A stretch of DNA of 64,000 bases from Coemansia sp. RSA 487 (lineage: Eukaryota; Kickxellomycota; Kickxellomycetes; Kickxellales; Kickxellaceae): positions 186,001 through 250,000 of the forward strand of contig JANBRJ010000007.1 of NCBI GenBank assembly GCA_027577595.1, given 5' to 3'. The notes under the pieces are model-generated. The model did not search any database. It was not told the DNA's origin and saw nothing but the letters and a program-made list of their open reading frames with translations. Of this stretch, positions 20,317 to 30,900 are shown piece after piece. Position 1 is the first letter of the stretch. Each line of letters opens with the position of its first letter. The position numbers and the translations under genes were made by a program.

Positions 20317-22602
20317 ATGCCCTTTGATGACGAAATGAATCGTAACTCCGGCGATGTTCCTGACGGGAACTCTGCTGGTTGGAATGTCGACGATCCAGCC
20401 ATTGAATCTCCAAGGGACAAGTTCCGTCGTGAGCGCGACAGCCCGGACCGGCGTGACAGATTTGGGCGCGACATGCGTAGCCGGAGTCGCTCTCCAGGTG
20501 ACACGCGTATGAGCAGGCGCCGCTCGCGGTCGCCCACTCGCAGGCCTGCCGGTATGGACGATGCTGATCGCTATATCCCACACTACGAGCATGATCGCGA
20601 GGCTGGAGATCGCTACCAGTCAGGAGGCGGTCGCTACGGTGGTGGCCATAGAGGCTATGGCCGTGGCGGTCGCGCATCTAACCGTGGAGGCGATATGGAC
20701 GGTCCGTACTCGTACTCTGGAAACGACATGGGAGGCGGTCGCGGAAACAGGGGCGGAATGCCTGATCCGCGCACCTTTGAGCACATCGTGCCCTTCAAGT
20801 ACTTTGCCGAGTGGATAAAGTCCCAAGACGGCGGCCGTCGCTTGGAGCAAGAGGAGATCAGAGAACGTTACGAGGACTACCGCCGTGAGGCCCTACAGCG
20901 CCTTTACACCCAGTTCTTTGCCGACCACAAGGAAGACGACTGGTTCTGCGAGCGGTTTGATCCCGACAGGCGCAAGGACTACATGGCAAAGCTTGCCGAG
21001 CGCAAGGTCGAGAATTTGCAAGAGTTTATGGCGGACCTTGAGGCTGGAAAGCTTGACAAGCTCACCCACACGGCAGCCACCGAGCAAGTGATGCAATATG
21101 AGGTCAACAGACGTGACACTGTTGGTGCTGGGCGGCTCGGAGGCGGCGACGAGGACGACGATTTGGCCGAGACGTACACGCTGTTTGTTCGTACTGTGCC
21201 GCCAAGTGTTCCGCGCAGCGCGCTTGAGGAGATTCTACAGAAGCAGACCGGGTTCAAATACCTGGCGCTTTCAGAGCCTCGTCAGGACAAGCAGTACCAC
21301 CGCTTTGGGTGGGTGCGGTTTGAAGAGGGCACGGACATGGACAAGGCGTTGGAGAATCTGGGGAACGTCAACATTGACCAATTCCAGTTCCATTTTTCGC
21401 GCCACACTGGCGTTCCTTCGTCGTCAATGAAGCTGACGCCCGACGTAGCAAGCTCTGACGAGCGCATTCGCCACGACCTGAAGCTTGTCCGTGAGGCTGT
21501 CAGATCGATGGACGAGCGCACCGGGCCAGAGACATTCCAATCGCTTCCTGTGCTGCAAAAGAAAGCGCACGAACTTTCAGAAGCGGCAGGCGAGATAACG
21601 TCTAGCAAGAACGGTGACAACGATGACGGAATAGGGCTTGGCAGCGAAGATGTAAATATGCAGGACTCGGAAAAGAAGGAGGAGGACGATGCCGATGGCG
21701 AAGTGCACGAGGATGGCAACGATATGATTAAGGGCGACATTGCAGTTCTCCGCAGAGAGCTCGATCTGCTGCTCGAGTACCTTCGGCGCGTGCATTTCTA
21801 CTGCTACTACTGTGGCCATACTGCGGATAACTCGGAGGACTTTTTCCGACGGTGCGCAAAGTTCCACCTGCGGCGGGCGCTGCCACAGAGCCGCGGCCCG
21901 CAGCCCTCGGGCAACTGGACACGCAATCTGGACAACCGCAACGACGTCATCATTCATCCGCTGGAAGCTGAGCGCCTGTTTAAGGAGGGCGGCAAGTCGC
22001 TGGAGCGCGAAACGGACAAGGAGCTGGACAAGCACATCAACCAGATGGATGAGGGGCGGTACCGGTGTCTCACGTGCAACAAGCTGTTCAAGGGCGATGT
22101 GTTTGTGCGCAAGCACATCCGCAATAAGCATCCCGAGGCAGTACCCGACGTGCTTGTGCGCGAGATCTCGTTCTTCAACAACTTTGTGCGCGAAGCACCA
22201 CACCTTGTGCAGCTTGGCATGGGCAACAACCTGCCTGGCGGCGGCGCAATGGGTGGCGGTGGTATGCGCGATCGCAACGGAGCCGGCGGGTTTATGCCGC
22301 AGATGATGCCCGGAATGATGATCCCTGGGATGATGGCAACGCCGTACATGATGCCTGGGATGATGCCCGGGATGATGCCGCAGATGATGCAGATGGGCGG
22401 GCACTTTATGAACCCCGGGATGATGGGGATGGTTGGTGGCGATCGTGGCCAGGGCATGTACAACCAGCAGCAGTACCGTGGCGGGCGCAGCAACAGCATG
22501 CGTGGATCCAACAGTGGCGGCGGGCGCAGCGACCCGCGTGCTGTGCGCTCCTATGTGGATCTCGATGCGCCGGCCGAAGGTGAGGCCGACTTTGGTTTCT
22601 GA
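20317..22602 (+). CDS. ARS2: ARS2/SERRATE RNA effector protein
   Basis: ARS2 bridges the nuclear cap-binding complex to RNA processing and decay machineries. Starting at MPFDDEMNRNSG, the protein is 761 residues. The frame is open further upstream, but a probable acceptor CCCTTTCAG at 20282 argues for this Met. Order: an RS/RD-rich N-terminus (RSRSRSPGD, RRRSRSPTRR), an RGG-like stretch, and the Ars2 N-domain at about 155-215 (FEHIVPFKYFAEWIK...). An RRM-like segment follows at about 285-355 (YTLFVRTVPPSVPRSALEEI). The ARS2 C-terminal core has FYCYYCGHTADNSEDFFRRC near 490 and a C2H2 zinc finger CLTCNKLFKGDVFVRKHIRN near 582-603. The C-terminus is a Met/Pro/Gly-rich tail with repeated PGMM units and ends in DFGF, as in animal ARS2. 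Confidence 0.95.
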   Translation: MPFDDEMNRNSGDVPDGNSAGWNVDDPAIESPRDKFRRERDSPDRRDRFGRDMRSRSRSPGDTRMSRRRSRSPTRRPAGMDDADRYIPHYEHDREAGDRYQSGGGRYGGGHRGYGRGGRASNRGGDMDGPYSYSGNDMGGGRGNRGGMPDPRTFEHIVPFKYFAEWIKSQDGGRRLEQEEIRERYEDYRREALQRLYTQFFADHKEDDWFCERFDPDRRKDYMAKLAERKVENLQEFMADLEAGKLDKLTHTAATEQVMQYEVNRRDTVGAGRLGGGDEDDDLAETYTLFVRTVPPSVPRSALEEILQKQTGFKYLALSEPRQDKQYHRFGWVRFEEGTDMDKALENLGNVNIDQFQFHFSRHTGVPSSSMKLTPDVASSDERIRHDLKLVREAVRSMDERTGPETFQSLPVLQKKAHELSEAAGEITSSKNGDNDDGIGLGSEDVNMQDSEKKEEDDADGEVHEDGNDMIKGDIAVLRRELDLLLEYLRRVHFYCYYCGHTADNSEDFFRRCAKFHLRRALPQSRGPQPSGNWTRNLDNRNDVIIHPLEAERLFKEGGKSLERETDKELDKHINQMDEGRYRCLTCNKLFKGDVFVRKHIRNKHPEAVPDVLVREISFFNNFVREAPHLVQLGMGNNLPGGGAMGGGGMRDRNGAGGFMPQMMPGMMIPGMMATPYMMPGMMPGMMPQMMQMGGHFMNPGMMGMVGGDRGQGMYNQQQYRGGRSNSMRGSNSGGGRSDPRAVRSYVDLDAPAEGEADFGF
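22290..22430 (+). repeat. In-frame PGMM/Met-Pro-Gly repeat in ARS2 tail
   Basis: Degenerate repetition of CC(C/T)GG(A/G)ATGATG encodes PGMM-like units (MMPGMM, MIPGMM, MMPGMMPGMMPQMM). It is a coding minisatellite-like stretch inside the ARS2 C-terminal tail. Confidence 0.8.
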
Positions 22603-23013
22603 GATTTTTATATGTGGATTGTTCCTTTTTATGGCTTCAAACCATTGCTTTCTTTCTTTATGCGGAGCCTGCTTCATCTGGGCTCGTTCCGTTTCGTTTA
22701 GTAGCCCCACACCCTAAACAAAAAATATCAGTCAATTTCACACAGACAAAATGTTTCTTCTTCAGGCGAATCTGCAAAATCACATGACTGAGCAAAGGCA
22801 AGTGACAAAACAGGTTGACTGCAAACGCCGCGCTATGTGGTGAATGAAAAAAAAAAGTTAACCTACCCTCTTTTTTGCAGTCTTGAATGTATTCTTGCCC
22901 TTTTTCGACAGCTCTATTATTCCTTTAATTCTCGTTTCAACGTATTTTAATTCCATCTAAATCCTGTATTTATTAAGCAACGCTCTTATTTAGCGTCAAC
23001 CTTTGCAACAGCA
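22603..23013. other. Intergenic, ARS2 terminator and PX-gene promoter
   Basis: 411 bp, AT-rich, with an A-run at 22848-22855 and no recognisable feature. Confidence 0.4.
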
Positions 23014-24591
23014 ATGAAAAAGCCAACGCAGTCGGCACTGCTCCGACAAACCCAGTACTTGCAGACGGTTGCTGTGGAAGCTTCGAATCAGTTGCGCAGC
23101 CAAAGTATAAGCATGATGCAAACGCAAGCCATACGACTTGAGGATATGGCGGACACAGAGATGGAGGACACCGCGCATATTGACAAGTGCATGAGCGAGC
23201 TCATGCACATTGTTTTGTTTACGGAATTGAGGAAAGAGATTCGCGAGATTTCGGATTCCCTGGACGGTATGCAGTTCCGGCTGGTGTGCAGTCGCGGAAG
23301 ACCGACGCGGGCGGCATCAAAGCAAACGGTGTTGCCGAATAGCGGTGGTGCTCAGGATAACGATGATGAATCAGAAGCTCCTGAAACAAGCGATACTGAT
23401 GATCTGATGCCACGGCCGTTATCACCGTCAGAAACCTTTAGAACGGCCCGTGGTGTTCCGTTTCCCGAACCCATTGAAAGTGGCAACAGCGAAAACGGGG
23501 ACAATATCAACGGCGGAGACCACAATATAAACAGTGACGACGGACAACCTGGTGTTACCAATAATGGTGAACAGGACGAGGACGAGCCCGAGGACGTGGA
23601 AAAGACACTTGATGAGCTGGAGCACCGGCTCTATGGCACGTGTATCGAGGTGCTTGAGTGGCGGAGAACACACTATATCAATGATTTTATCACCAGTATG
23701 GAGACAAAAAACACTGGCCTAAGAAGAGTGTCCAGGCCGCCGTCGATTCTGTCGTTCAGCTCGATACGACACCCCGTGGAGCGAATTATTGGCGAAGTAA
23801 GGGAGCGGGAGAGGAAGAAGCGCACGAGCAGCCTAGGCAACGCAGCAGCGAACGGCCTGTCGTGCTCGCTGCCGGCAGATGCCTTTGATCCTCCGCAGTT
23901 TGCGCTAGGCAGTACTAGCTTGGTATCGCCGCCACCACCAATGCCTCCACTCAGCAGGCTCCTGGAGGTCGAGCGCGAGATAGAAACCACTAGACTGTCG
24001 CCGCAGCAGCGCAGAAGATCAAGCAATGAGAGCCGTACATCGGCACATATTGTGTCTCCCAGCAACAATAACAGCAACCACGACGGTGTCATTTCGCCGT
24101 CTGGTCGGTCTCTGGGCACCCGCCAGGATGGCAATCTCCGACTAATAGGATTTCCCACCGCCACAACACCACATAGGGCCTCAATCTCCGACGAACGCCG
24201 CTCATCCAGAGAGATCCCACCGCCTCAGCGTCGCAGCCATCCGCAGACATTTGTCGACGATGTGCGCATCATTGGATGGGTGACGCGTGGACGCGGGTTG
24301 GATGTGCACACAGAGTTCAAAGTGGTCGTGCACCTAACCAGGGGCGAGAACTTGACGGTAATGCGTCGGTACACGGACTTTGAGATTTTGCGTGAAGTAG
24401 TTTGCGAGCGGTACCGCACGTTCCGCAAACGTGTCCCGCATTTGCCCCAGAAAAAGGCGTTTGGCAAGTTTGAGGACTCTTTCTTGAAGAAGCGCGAAAG
24501 TGGGCTGCAGTTCTTTTTGGCATACGTTATGCTTCACCCGGTTATTGGGTGCAGCACGGTTATCAGGCAGTGGATCGAGGGCGTCCCCTGA
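23014..24591 (+). CDS. PX-domain (phosphoinositide-binding) protein
   Basis: 525 residues, one exon. The C-terminal PX domain runs from about residue 412 to 524. It has the conserved RRYTDFEILRE, with the basic-Tyr-Phe pocket for PtdIns3P, and a Pro-rich loop PHLPQKKAFGKFEDSFLKKR. It ends with the helix GLQFFLAYVMLHPVI. The first ~90 residues are helical (SMMQTQAIRLEDMADTEMED), and the middle is acidic then Ser/Pro-rich and probably disordered. A C-terminal PX domain suggests recruitment to endosomal or vacuolar membranes. No BAR, GAP or kinase domain is visible, so the specific role is unknown. Confidence 0.85.
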   Translation: MKKPTQSALLRQTQYLQTVAVEASNQLRSQSISMMQTQAIRLEDMADTEMEDTAHIDKCMSELMHIVLFTELRKEIREISDSLDGMQFRLVCSRGRPTRAASKQTVLPNSGGAQDNDDESEAPETSDTDDLMPRPLSPSETFRTARGVPFPEPIESGNSENGDNINGGDHNINSDDGQPGVTNNGEQDEDEPEDVEKTLDELEHRLYGTCIEVLEWRRTHYINDFITSMETKNTGLRRVSRPPSILSFSSIRHPVERIIGEVRERERKKRTSSLGNAAANGLSCSLPADAFDPPQFALGSTSLVSPPPPMPPLSRLLEVEREIETTRLSPQQRRRSSNESRTSAHIVSPSNNNSNHDGVISPSGRSLGTRQDGNLRLIGFPTATTPHRASISDERRSSREIPPPQRRSHPQTFVDDVRIIGWVTRGRGLDVHTEFKVVVHLTRGENLTVMRRYTDFEILREVVCERYRTFRKRVPHLPQKKAFGKFEDSFLKKRESGLQFFLAYVMLHPVIGCSTVIRQWIEGVP

Positions 24592-25238
24592 CTCACTTGC
24601 AATGCTTTATTGTTTGTTTGTTTTTTCAACACGTGTATTATTTAACTAGAGGGCATCTGGAATCGTGTTCATTAATACTACTCGCTCGTATCATTTGAAG
24701 TGGAAACTTTGGGTTCTGGTTCCCATTTAAACATGCCAAGTTCCATAAAATACTTTATGCAGTCCAAAACTAACACAGGTAGGCTTGCAAATGGCTGCTC
24801 CCTGAATACCACGAATCAAGAGACCACTCAATCTGCTGTGGAGTCACGATCTCTGTAGAAAACAAGTGTTTGCTGAGTTGACAAGATATGCGACAAAAGC
24901 CTTGAACGTTATCTGGATGTGTGATTTAGTTGACATTTTCAGAAATATGGCTCACATTTGTTAACACGCTTTTTGAGTTTAAAAAACAACGTTGGCGGCC
25001 ATCTTACAAATAATGTAGGATCGGTGACTTTGCCTGCAGAAAGAAGCGTCCGCAAAGGTAGTGCTTTAGAATTAAAGTGACAAAGCAAACTATAGACATA
25101 TAGTTGGACAAGGTTGCAAAGAGCTATTCCCAAGTGATGCTGAAAGAAATTAATACCTGGAGATGCCCAGCTTTTTCTTCTACTTTTCATTTTTTTTACA
25201 ATTGCACTCTTCCTTCCTTACAACACCACAGTGTTTCA
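24592..25238. other. Intergenic, AT-rich
   Basis: 647 bp with no recognisable coding or repeat. It supplies the PX-gene terminator and the F-box-like gene promoter. Confidence 0.35.
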
Positions 25239-26504
25239 ATGGTGCATATAAACGAACTTCCCGACCTAATCCTCGCTAATATTTTCTATTGGGTCTGTAA
25301 CAACCACGAATGCTTACGTCCTAAACATTACACTATAAAACGATGGAAAACGAAGCTTGTACTTTTAGCAGTATGCAGAGTATGGAGAAAGCTAGCGATT
25401 CCTAGCGTTCACAAAGCATCTTTTGTCAGATGTATTTGTTTCAACGGGTACAATGGATATGTCAACATGCCGCACAACTATTTCGACTCAGAAGACTCTG
25501 ATGAGTTGAGTATCTCTAATGAATTACATACCCTTCAAACAGGCGCATATGTTGTAAAGTCAAATCTAGATATAGTAAGCAGCATCCATTGGGCCAGAAC
25601 TATCCAAATTTATGTCAATACATGCGATGACCCGATGCACTGCCTTCGAAATTTTATAGAAACTATACGCAAACACAAAGCTTTGCTAGGGAGGGTAAGA
25701 AAGGTGGAGGTATTCGTCAACCTTTATAGAACAATAGTTGGAGATCGGAACACTCATCCCATTAGCATTGAAGAAGCAAGCGCCATTGGTAAAGAGTTTT
25801 GTTTGCTTGTTCCTTCGGTCCAATTTGTTGAACTGTTCGGCGATAGCAATGCACCTGAAATTCTGGGATTTGCAGAGTCATTAATTAAGGACTACGCATA
25901 CCAACTGACAGGATTTGCCTACCCTATAGATGCCCTTGGAAAGGTGCATGCCTTTTCTGACAATTTGAAACTTGTTGAAATTGATGGCAATTATAGTCAC
26001 ATAGCTTTTATGCCAAACGTATGTGCAGAAAACATAACTGTGCTGAACTTGGAGTACATTAGAAGCGACTTTGATTGGAATTCATTTGAACGTGAACCAA
26101 GGTCAAGGTGCTTGTATTTTGCTAACCTTAAATGTTTACAGTTAAGTAGTAAAAGTGATTTCAGCTTTGATGATGGAGAAATCGATGATTTAAGGTATGC
26201 TTCATATGAATTCAATTATGAGGTAATCGCACCAAAACTTGAAACTTTAATTCTTCAGCTATGTCCGTTTACGTTTTCATTCTTATCATCGATACACGGA
26301 TTAGCTACTATAAATTATGTTGAGCTCGAAACAAAAGAAGTAACTGTTTACTTTACGGAGCTTAATCTTGATATTGCCAGAGATCCATTTGCAAGTTATG
26401 CCATTGACAGCCAAGAACATTTCCAAGCTATTAACATGTATGCATACATGAATGATATGCTTAATATTAGCAATCTGGCAAAGTCTACTAAAGCATGGAT
26501 GTGA
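25239..26504 (+). CDS. F-box-like / leucine-rich protein of an expanded fungal family
   Basis: 421 residues from MVHINELPDLILANIF. The N-terminus reads INELPDLILANIFYWV..., then LAVCRVWRKLAIPSVHKASF, an F-box-like motif (LP..IL..I......L..VCR.W...A.P..). The rest has irregular leucine-rich segments (LKLVEIDGNYSHIAFMP, NITVLNLEYI, LKCLQLSS). It is markedly more AT-rich than the flanking genes. F-box proteins normally bring substrates to SCF ubiquitin ligases; the target is not predictable. An in-frame upstream Met at 25104 would add 45 residues that do not look like protein, so the later Met is used. A decayed relative lies at 53789-55445. Confidence 0.75.
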   Translation: MVHINELPDLILANIFYWVCNNHECLRPKHYTIKRWKTKLVLLAVCRVWRKLAIPSVHKASFVRCICFNGYNGYVNMPHNYFDSEDSDELSISNELHTLQTGAYVVKSNLDIVSSIHWARTIQIYVNTCDDPMHCLRNFIETIRKHKALLGRVRKVEVFVNLYRTIVGDRNTHPISIEEASAIGKEFCLLVPSVQFVELFGDSNAPEILGFAESLIKDYAYQLTGFAYPIDALGKVHAFSDNLKLVEIDGNYSHIAFMPNVCAENITVLNLEYIRSDFDWNSFEREPRSRCLYFANLKCLQLSSKSDFSFDDGEIDDLRYASYEFNYEVIAPKLETLILQLCPFTFSFLSSIHGLATINYVELETKEVTVYFTELNLDIARDPFASYAIDSQEHFQAINMYAYMNDMLNISNLAKSTKAWM

Positions 26505-26969
26505 GAGATAGATGGCTAGCAAGGAATGAGAGACAGATAGACAAGGAAGAGAGCTTGAACATCCACCCAGGACGACGACGACAGCCGATGAAGAAGAGGC
26601 AAATAAGGATAAGTGGCATGGCTGATGGGGTTCCCCACTGGCCGCATACCAAGATTGGCGAGGCTGGGTTGCGAACAACAGCCATCGCGGTGTATCAAAG
26701 AACGACGGGTTTACAGGCTTCGTAAAGGCATTTAGTCATGATTTAATTCATATAGCCATGAGGTTGGTACAAGCTGCCCTTTAACCGGGCATAGTGGACG
26801 TCTTATAGAGACCATCCAGTATCGTCTCGGGGGTTTCCCAAAATTTTTGCTGCATCCACGTGGATATTTAATAAACTCAGTACATCATCATTTTCCAATT
26901 AAACTCGTTTTATACCTCTATCATCCAAACTGATCGTGTACTTTTTAACATATATATATTTACCTACAA
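26505..26969. other. Intergenic with a GC-richer 200-bp patch
   Basis: 465 bp. The patch at about 26560-26710 is GC-richer than both flanks and is open in several frames, but I cannot match it to a gene or element. TATATATATT just before the YJU2 start is a possible TATA element. Confidence 0.3.
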
Positions 26970-27881
26970 ATGGCGGAGCGCAAGGTTCTCAACAAATACA
27001 TTCCACCAGACTTTGATCCGGCCAAGATCCCACGTCTGCGGCTTGGCAAAAGCCGACAGATAAAAGTACGGCTCACCGCGCCTTTTTCGATGCGCTGTGA
27101 GACATGCGGGCAATGGATAGGAAAGGGAACCAAATTTAACGCACGCAAGGAGGCGGTGGAGGGCGAAAAGTTCCACAGCATGCAAATATTCCGGTTCTAC
27201 ATACGGTGCCAGCGTTGTGCGGCCGAGATAACATACAAGACCGATTACGAGAACCTAAACTATGAGGTTGAAAAGGGAGCACAAAGGAACTTTGAGCCGT
27301 GGAGGGAGGAGAAGGCAATTAACGAGGAGCTGCAGCGCGAAAAGGAAGAAGAGGAGGAAAACAATCCGATCAAGGCACTCGAAAATAGAACGGAGCAAAG
27401 TCGCAGGGAAATGGAAGAGCTGGATGAATTGGACGAGCTTCGTATGCTGAACGCTAAAAGCGAGCGTGTGCTTGAGGAAGATGTGGTCGATGCCATTGCG
27501 CACAGAGGCAAATCAAAGGAAGAGGAGATCCAGCTGGCCGAGGACGAAGAAGACGAGCGGCTGGCTAGAATGGCATTCAGCAGAGTCAATGGAAAGCGTA
27601 TTAAACGAGCGCGGGAGGAAGACGCAGAGGAGCGCGAGCGCGAGATCAAGCAATCGGCGCTGGTGCCAGCTCATGGTTCTTCTGTGAGTAAAAAGACAGC
27701 AAATGCGAGCAAGAGAGAAGGAGCGAATGCGCTTTCTCGCGCATTGCAAGGTATTATAGCCGTGAAGCCAAAGGAGAACAGCCAACCTTCAAAGCAGGAC
27801 TTATCCTCCAGCAACAACGAGGCCCCAGCAACATTGGCAGGCATGCTTGGTGCCTATGGCAGCGATGATGATGACAACTAA
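26970..27881 (+). CDS. YJU2: Splicing factor YJU2 (CCDC94/CWC16)
   Basis: YJU2 is a step-one spliceosome factor that stabilises the branch helix in the catalytic centre. The protein is 303 residues. The extreme N-terminus [17 protein letters not shown] is a family hallmark, as that segment reaches into the active site. Paired zinc-binding motifs CETCG (about 41-45) and CQRC (about 79-82) follow, with GTKFNARKE and IFRFYIRC between them. The second half is a Glu/Lys-rich coiled coil (about 115-225), then a low-complexity tail ending in DDDDN. It is convergent with SLH1, with only 75 bp between the stop codons. Confidence 0.96.
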   Translation: MAERKVLNKYIPPDFDPAKIPRLRLGKSRQIKVRLTAPFSMRCETCGQWIGKGTKFNARKEAVEGEKFHSMQIFRFYIRCQRCAAEITYKTDYENLNYEVEKGAQRNFEPWREEKAINEELQREKEEEEENNPIKALENRTEQSRREMEELDELDELRMLNAKSERVLEEDVVDAIAHRGKSKEEEIQLAEDEEDERLARMAFSRVNGKRIKRAREEDAEEREREIKQSALVPAHGSSVSKKTANASKREGANALSRALQGIIAVKPKENSQPSKQDLSSSNNEAPATLAGMLGAYGSDDDDN

Positions 27882-27956
27882 AAGAATCAAAAGATCTATT
27901 AGCATTTTTGTGAAATAAACTCTTTCAAAATATATTCGCCAAAAGATTCAATGCGT

Positions 27957-30900
27957 TCATTGATATTCCTTCATCTGTTCCTTGCTGATGTACGACGACG
28001 TGTCAGTGAGCGTCATTTGGTTTTCGCCAACCCTGATATTGACGTCAAACGTCTGGTCTAGCCCGAGGTAAGCGTCGCTCATCACCACGAGCCGCAGAAC
28101 ATAAGCGCCGGGCTCTTCGGGAGTGATAAAGAGCAGCCGGGCTGTCCTCGACGTATGCTGGGTGCTTGATCCCGCCACACTCCTACCTGCATCCGATGCA
28201 GTGGTGTTCTTTGCACTGCCATGGCTAGAGCGCCCGTTCTTTTCAGCGGGCTGTTCGCCTGAATTGGCCCAGACGCCAGACGACTCGGACTTTCCTTGCA
28301 TCGACACCCGCTTGAGAGCCAAAAGGTCGTTCTTTCCTTCGGCAAGAACAACCCACCATCCCTCGTACTGTGTCTTGCCGAACCGTGGAGTAAATGCCTG
28401 CCCCGGTTCCTTGATAAACCTGTGTTGCTTAACCGACGTCTGCACTGGGGTATGTTTGAGCGTGACAACGATGGAGTACTGCGTTGCTGGCTTCAGCCCA
28501 TTAAGCGAATCGATTTTCTTGGACGTAGCAGCCTTTCTGATACTGGTGCCTTTGCTTTCAGAGTCGCTGCCAGCTAAAGGTAATACAGCAGACCCAGGCT
28601 CGATTTTCACGTCGAGGGCAGGAAGCGCACGCACCGACTGGCACCACTCGTCTGTCCTCGATTCATCTGCATGAAGAGTCCTAAAGGCATCGCGCAGCTT
28701 CTTGTCGTCCAGAACAAGGATGTTGCCAACACTGCGTAGCACGGACCCCTGCGACGATGCATGCAGGTTGTCTATATCTTGCTGAGAAAGGTCTGGTCGA
28801 AGCTGGCGCAAAGGCGATTCTTTGGGCATCGCTGCTTGCTTGATCCCTTGCATAAGCTCCATGATTGCCAGCGAATTGACAAGATCTCCCTTGTACGCAG
28901 CAACGTCAACCATAGCCTGGAGGATGCGGATTGACGAGTCAAGCACGGTGCGCGTATCGGTAACATAGTCGCTGCAAGGAAGCTCGCCACGGACCAAGTG
29001 CTTTTGTAAAAGCAGGTTTGCCTTTGCATGTGGGCTGAGATAATCGATCTTTCCACGCCCAATCGAGAACGGCACTTGGCGCTCAAGCTCGCGGTTAAGT
29101 ATATCCTCGTTGTGTCTCACCGGAAGCTCAGCCCATTCGGCAGCTTCGCTAAGCAAGTGCAGCAGATCGCATATGCGGTTATTGCCGTTGATAGAGTCCA
29201 GCCGATCTGAGAATGTTCGCATCGTTTTGTGTGACAAGTAGTACTGCGATGCGATCTTTCCAAGAGGCGTAGGCGCAACAAGCACCGATCCGCGTCCATA
29301 GTCCTGCTCAACAGTGATGCACAGGGCACGCTCAAGTTCCGAAAAGCAGTCGAGGATAAGCTTCGACAAATACTTGTTGACGCCGCTTTCGGTTGACTCC
29401 TCAACGCCGTAGTATGACGGGTTCTGGCGCAACCGGCGGTACAAATACGTCCACGACAAGTAGTCAACAGCATCCTGCGCGCTCTTGACAGCACCGCTAG
29501 CAACCTCAGCATTAATATGCTCGTGGAGGTGCATGTGCAGCGAGGATTCGACAGGGAAGGGTTCGTGCAGGAACTTTTTGTAAAACTCTTTCTTCGTGTC
29601 GGTCACAAAGATTTTGGCAACGGCCCGGTCATCGAATTGCGGGCGGCCGGCGCGACCGATCATTTGCAGCACATCGGTGATCGGGAAGTCGACGTATCCC
29701 TTGGACTTTGCGTCAAAGAACTCGGTTCCTTTAAGAATAACCAAGTGTGCAGGAAGATTCACACCCCACGCAAGTGTCGATGTTGCCACAAGGATCTGGA
29801 TCTTGCGGTCGTGGAACAGCTGCTCGCATATCTTGCGGTCGTTCTCGGTAAGCCCAGCATGATGCATTCCAATACCGAAGCTGAGCGACAGGCGCAGGTT
29901 TGGATCCTGAGTGCGTTCCAAAACGGCTTCGATTTCCCAGTCGTCCATATGCAGAAAGTGCCGCGGGTTTTCCTCCATGCCACAGAATGCCATCAGATCC
30001 TGCGAAGTCAGACGGGTTTGTCTTCTAGAGCTGACAAAGATAATAACCGGCTTGCTCGGCGAATGCGTGCGAATAGCGCGATAGGCTGGTCTGTTCATTG
30101 ACGCCATGCGCGGACAGTAGTGGCGACCGGGAAACCCATCGATGTAGATCTCCAGAGGAACAGGGCGTACGCTGTGGCGGAAGTTGTACAGCCCGACCTT
30201 GGCAATGCCCAGCCAGTCGGCCAGATCGCGCGCATTGGCAAGCGCAGTCGAAAGACCGACGACACGCACAGACTTTCCCATCTGTGCAGCAATGTGGTTC
30301 ATACGCGACACAATAACCTCAAGGATTGGGCCACGGTCTCCGCCAAGCAAGTGGATCTCGTCGATAATAACAAGCGATACATTCTGCACGTACTCGCGAG
30401 CATGCCACGCACGGCTGACGCCGTCCCATTTTTCGGGCGTGGTGATAATGATATCGGCGTTCCTGATGGACTCTGGATCGGGCGTCACATCGCCGGTCAG
30501 CTCCACCAATGTGCGCTTCATCGGCCCTGTCAGCCGCTTGCCCCAGTCGACAACACGCTCCTTCACAAGCGCCTTAAGCGGAGCAATATAAACAACCTTT
30601 CGCTGTGGATGCTCGCGGAACGCCCACCACATCGCCAGCTCTGCAGCAACCGTTTTTCCGGATCCGGTTGGCGCGCCGACAAGTGCATTGAAGGGTTGGC
30701 GGTACAGCGTGTGGAATATCTGCGTCTGCACAGGATTGAAATGGGTAAACCGAGCGCGGCAAGTCTCCTCAAGACACGGATCCTGGAGTGCAGCTATCGG
30801 GAGTGGCTGCAAATCGAGCAGATCTGTGTGCATCTCGTGGTGCTCTGGGAGCATCAGGTGCCTGAACGACACAGCAGTCACAGTCTCAGCACCCACCCAT

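Noticed and set aside
21577-22710. 377-codon minus-strand frame antisense to ARS2
   Set aside because: His/Ala-rich mirror of the ARS2 tail (including the PGMM repeat); no recognisable domain.
26560-26710. GC-richer patch possibly from a LINE or other element
   Set aside because: No reverse transcriptase, endonuclease or zinc-knuckle signature in any frame.
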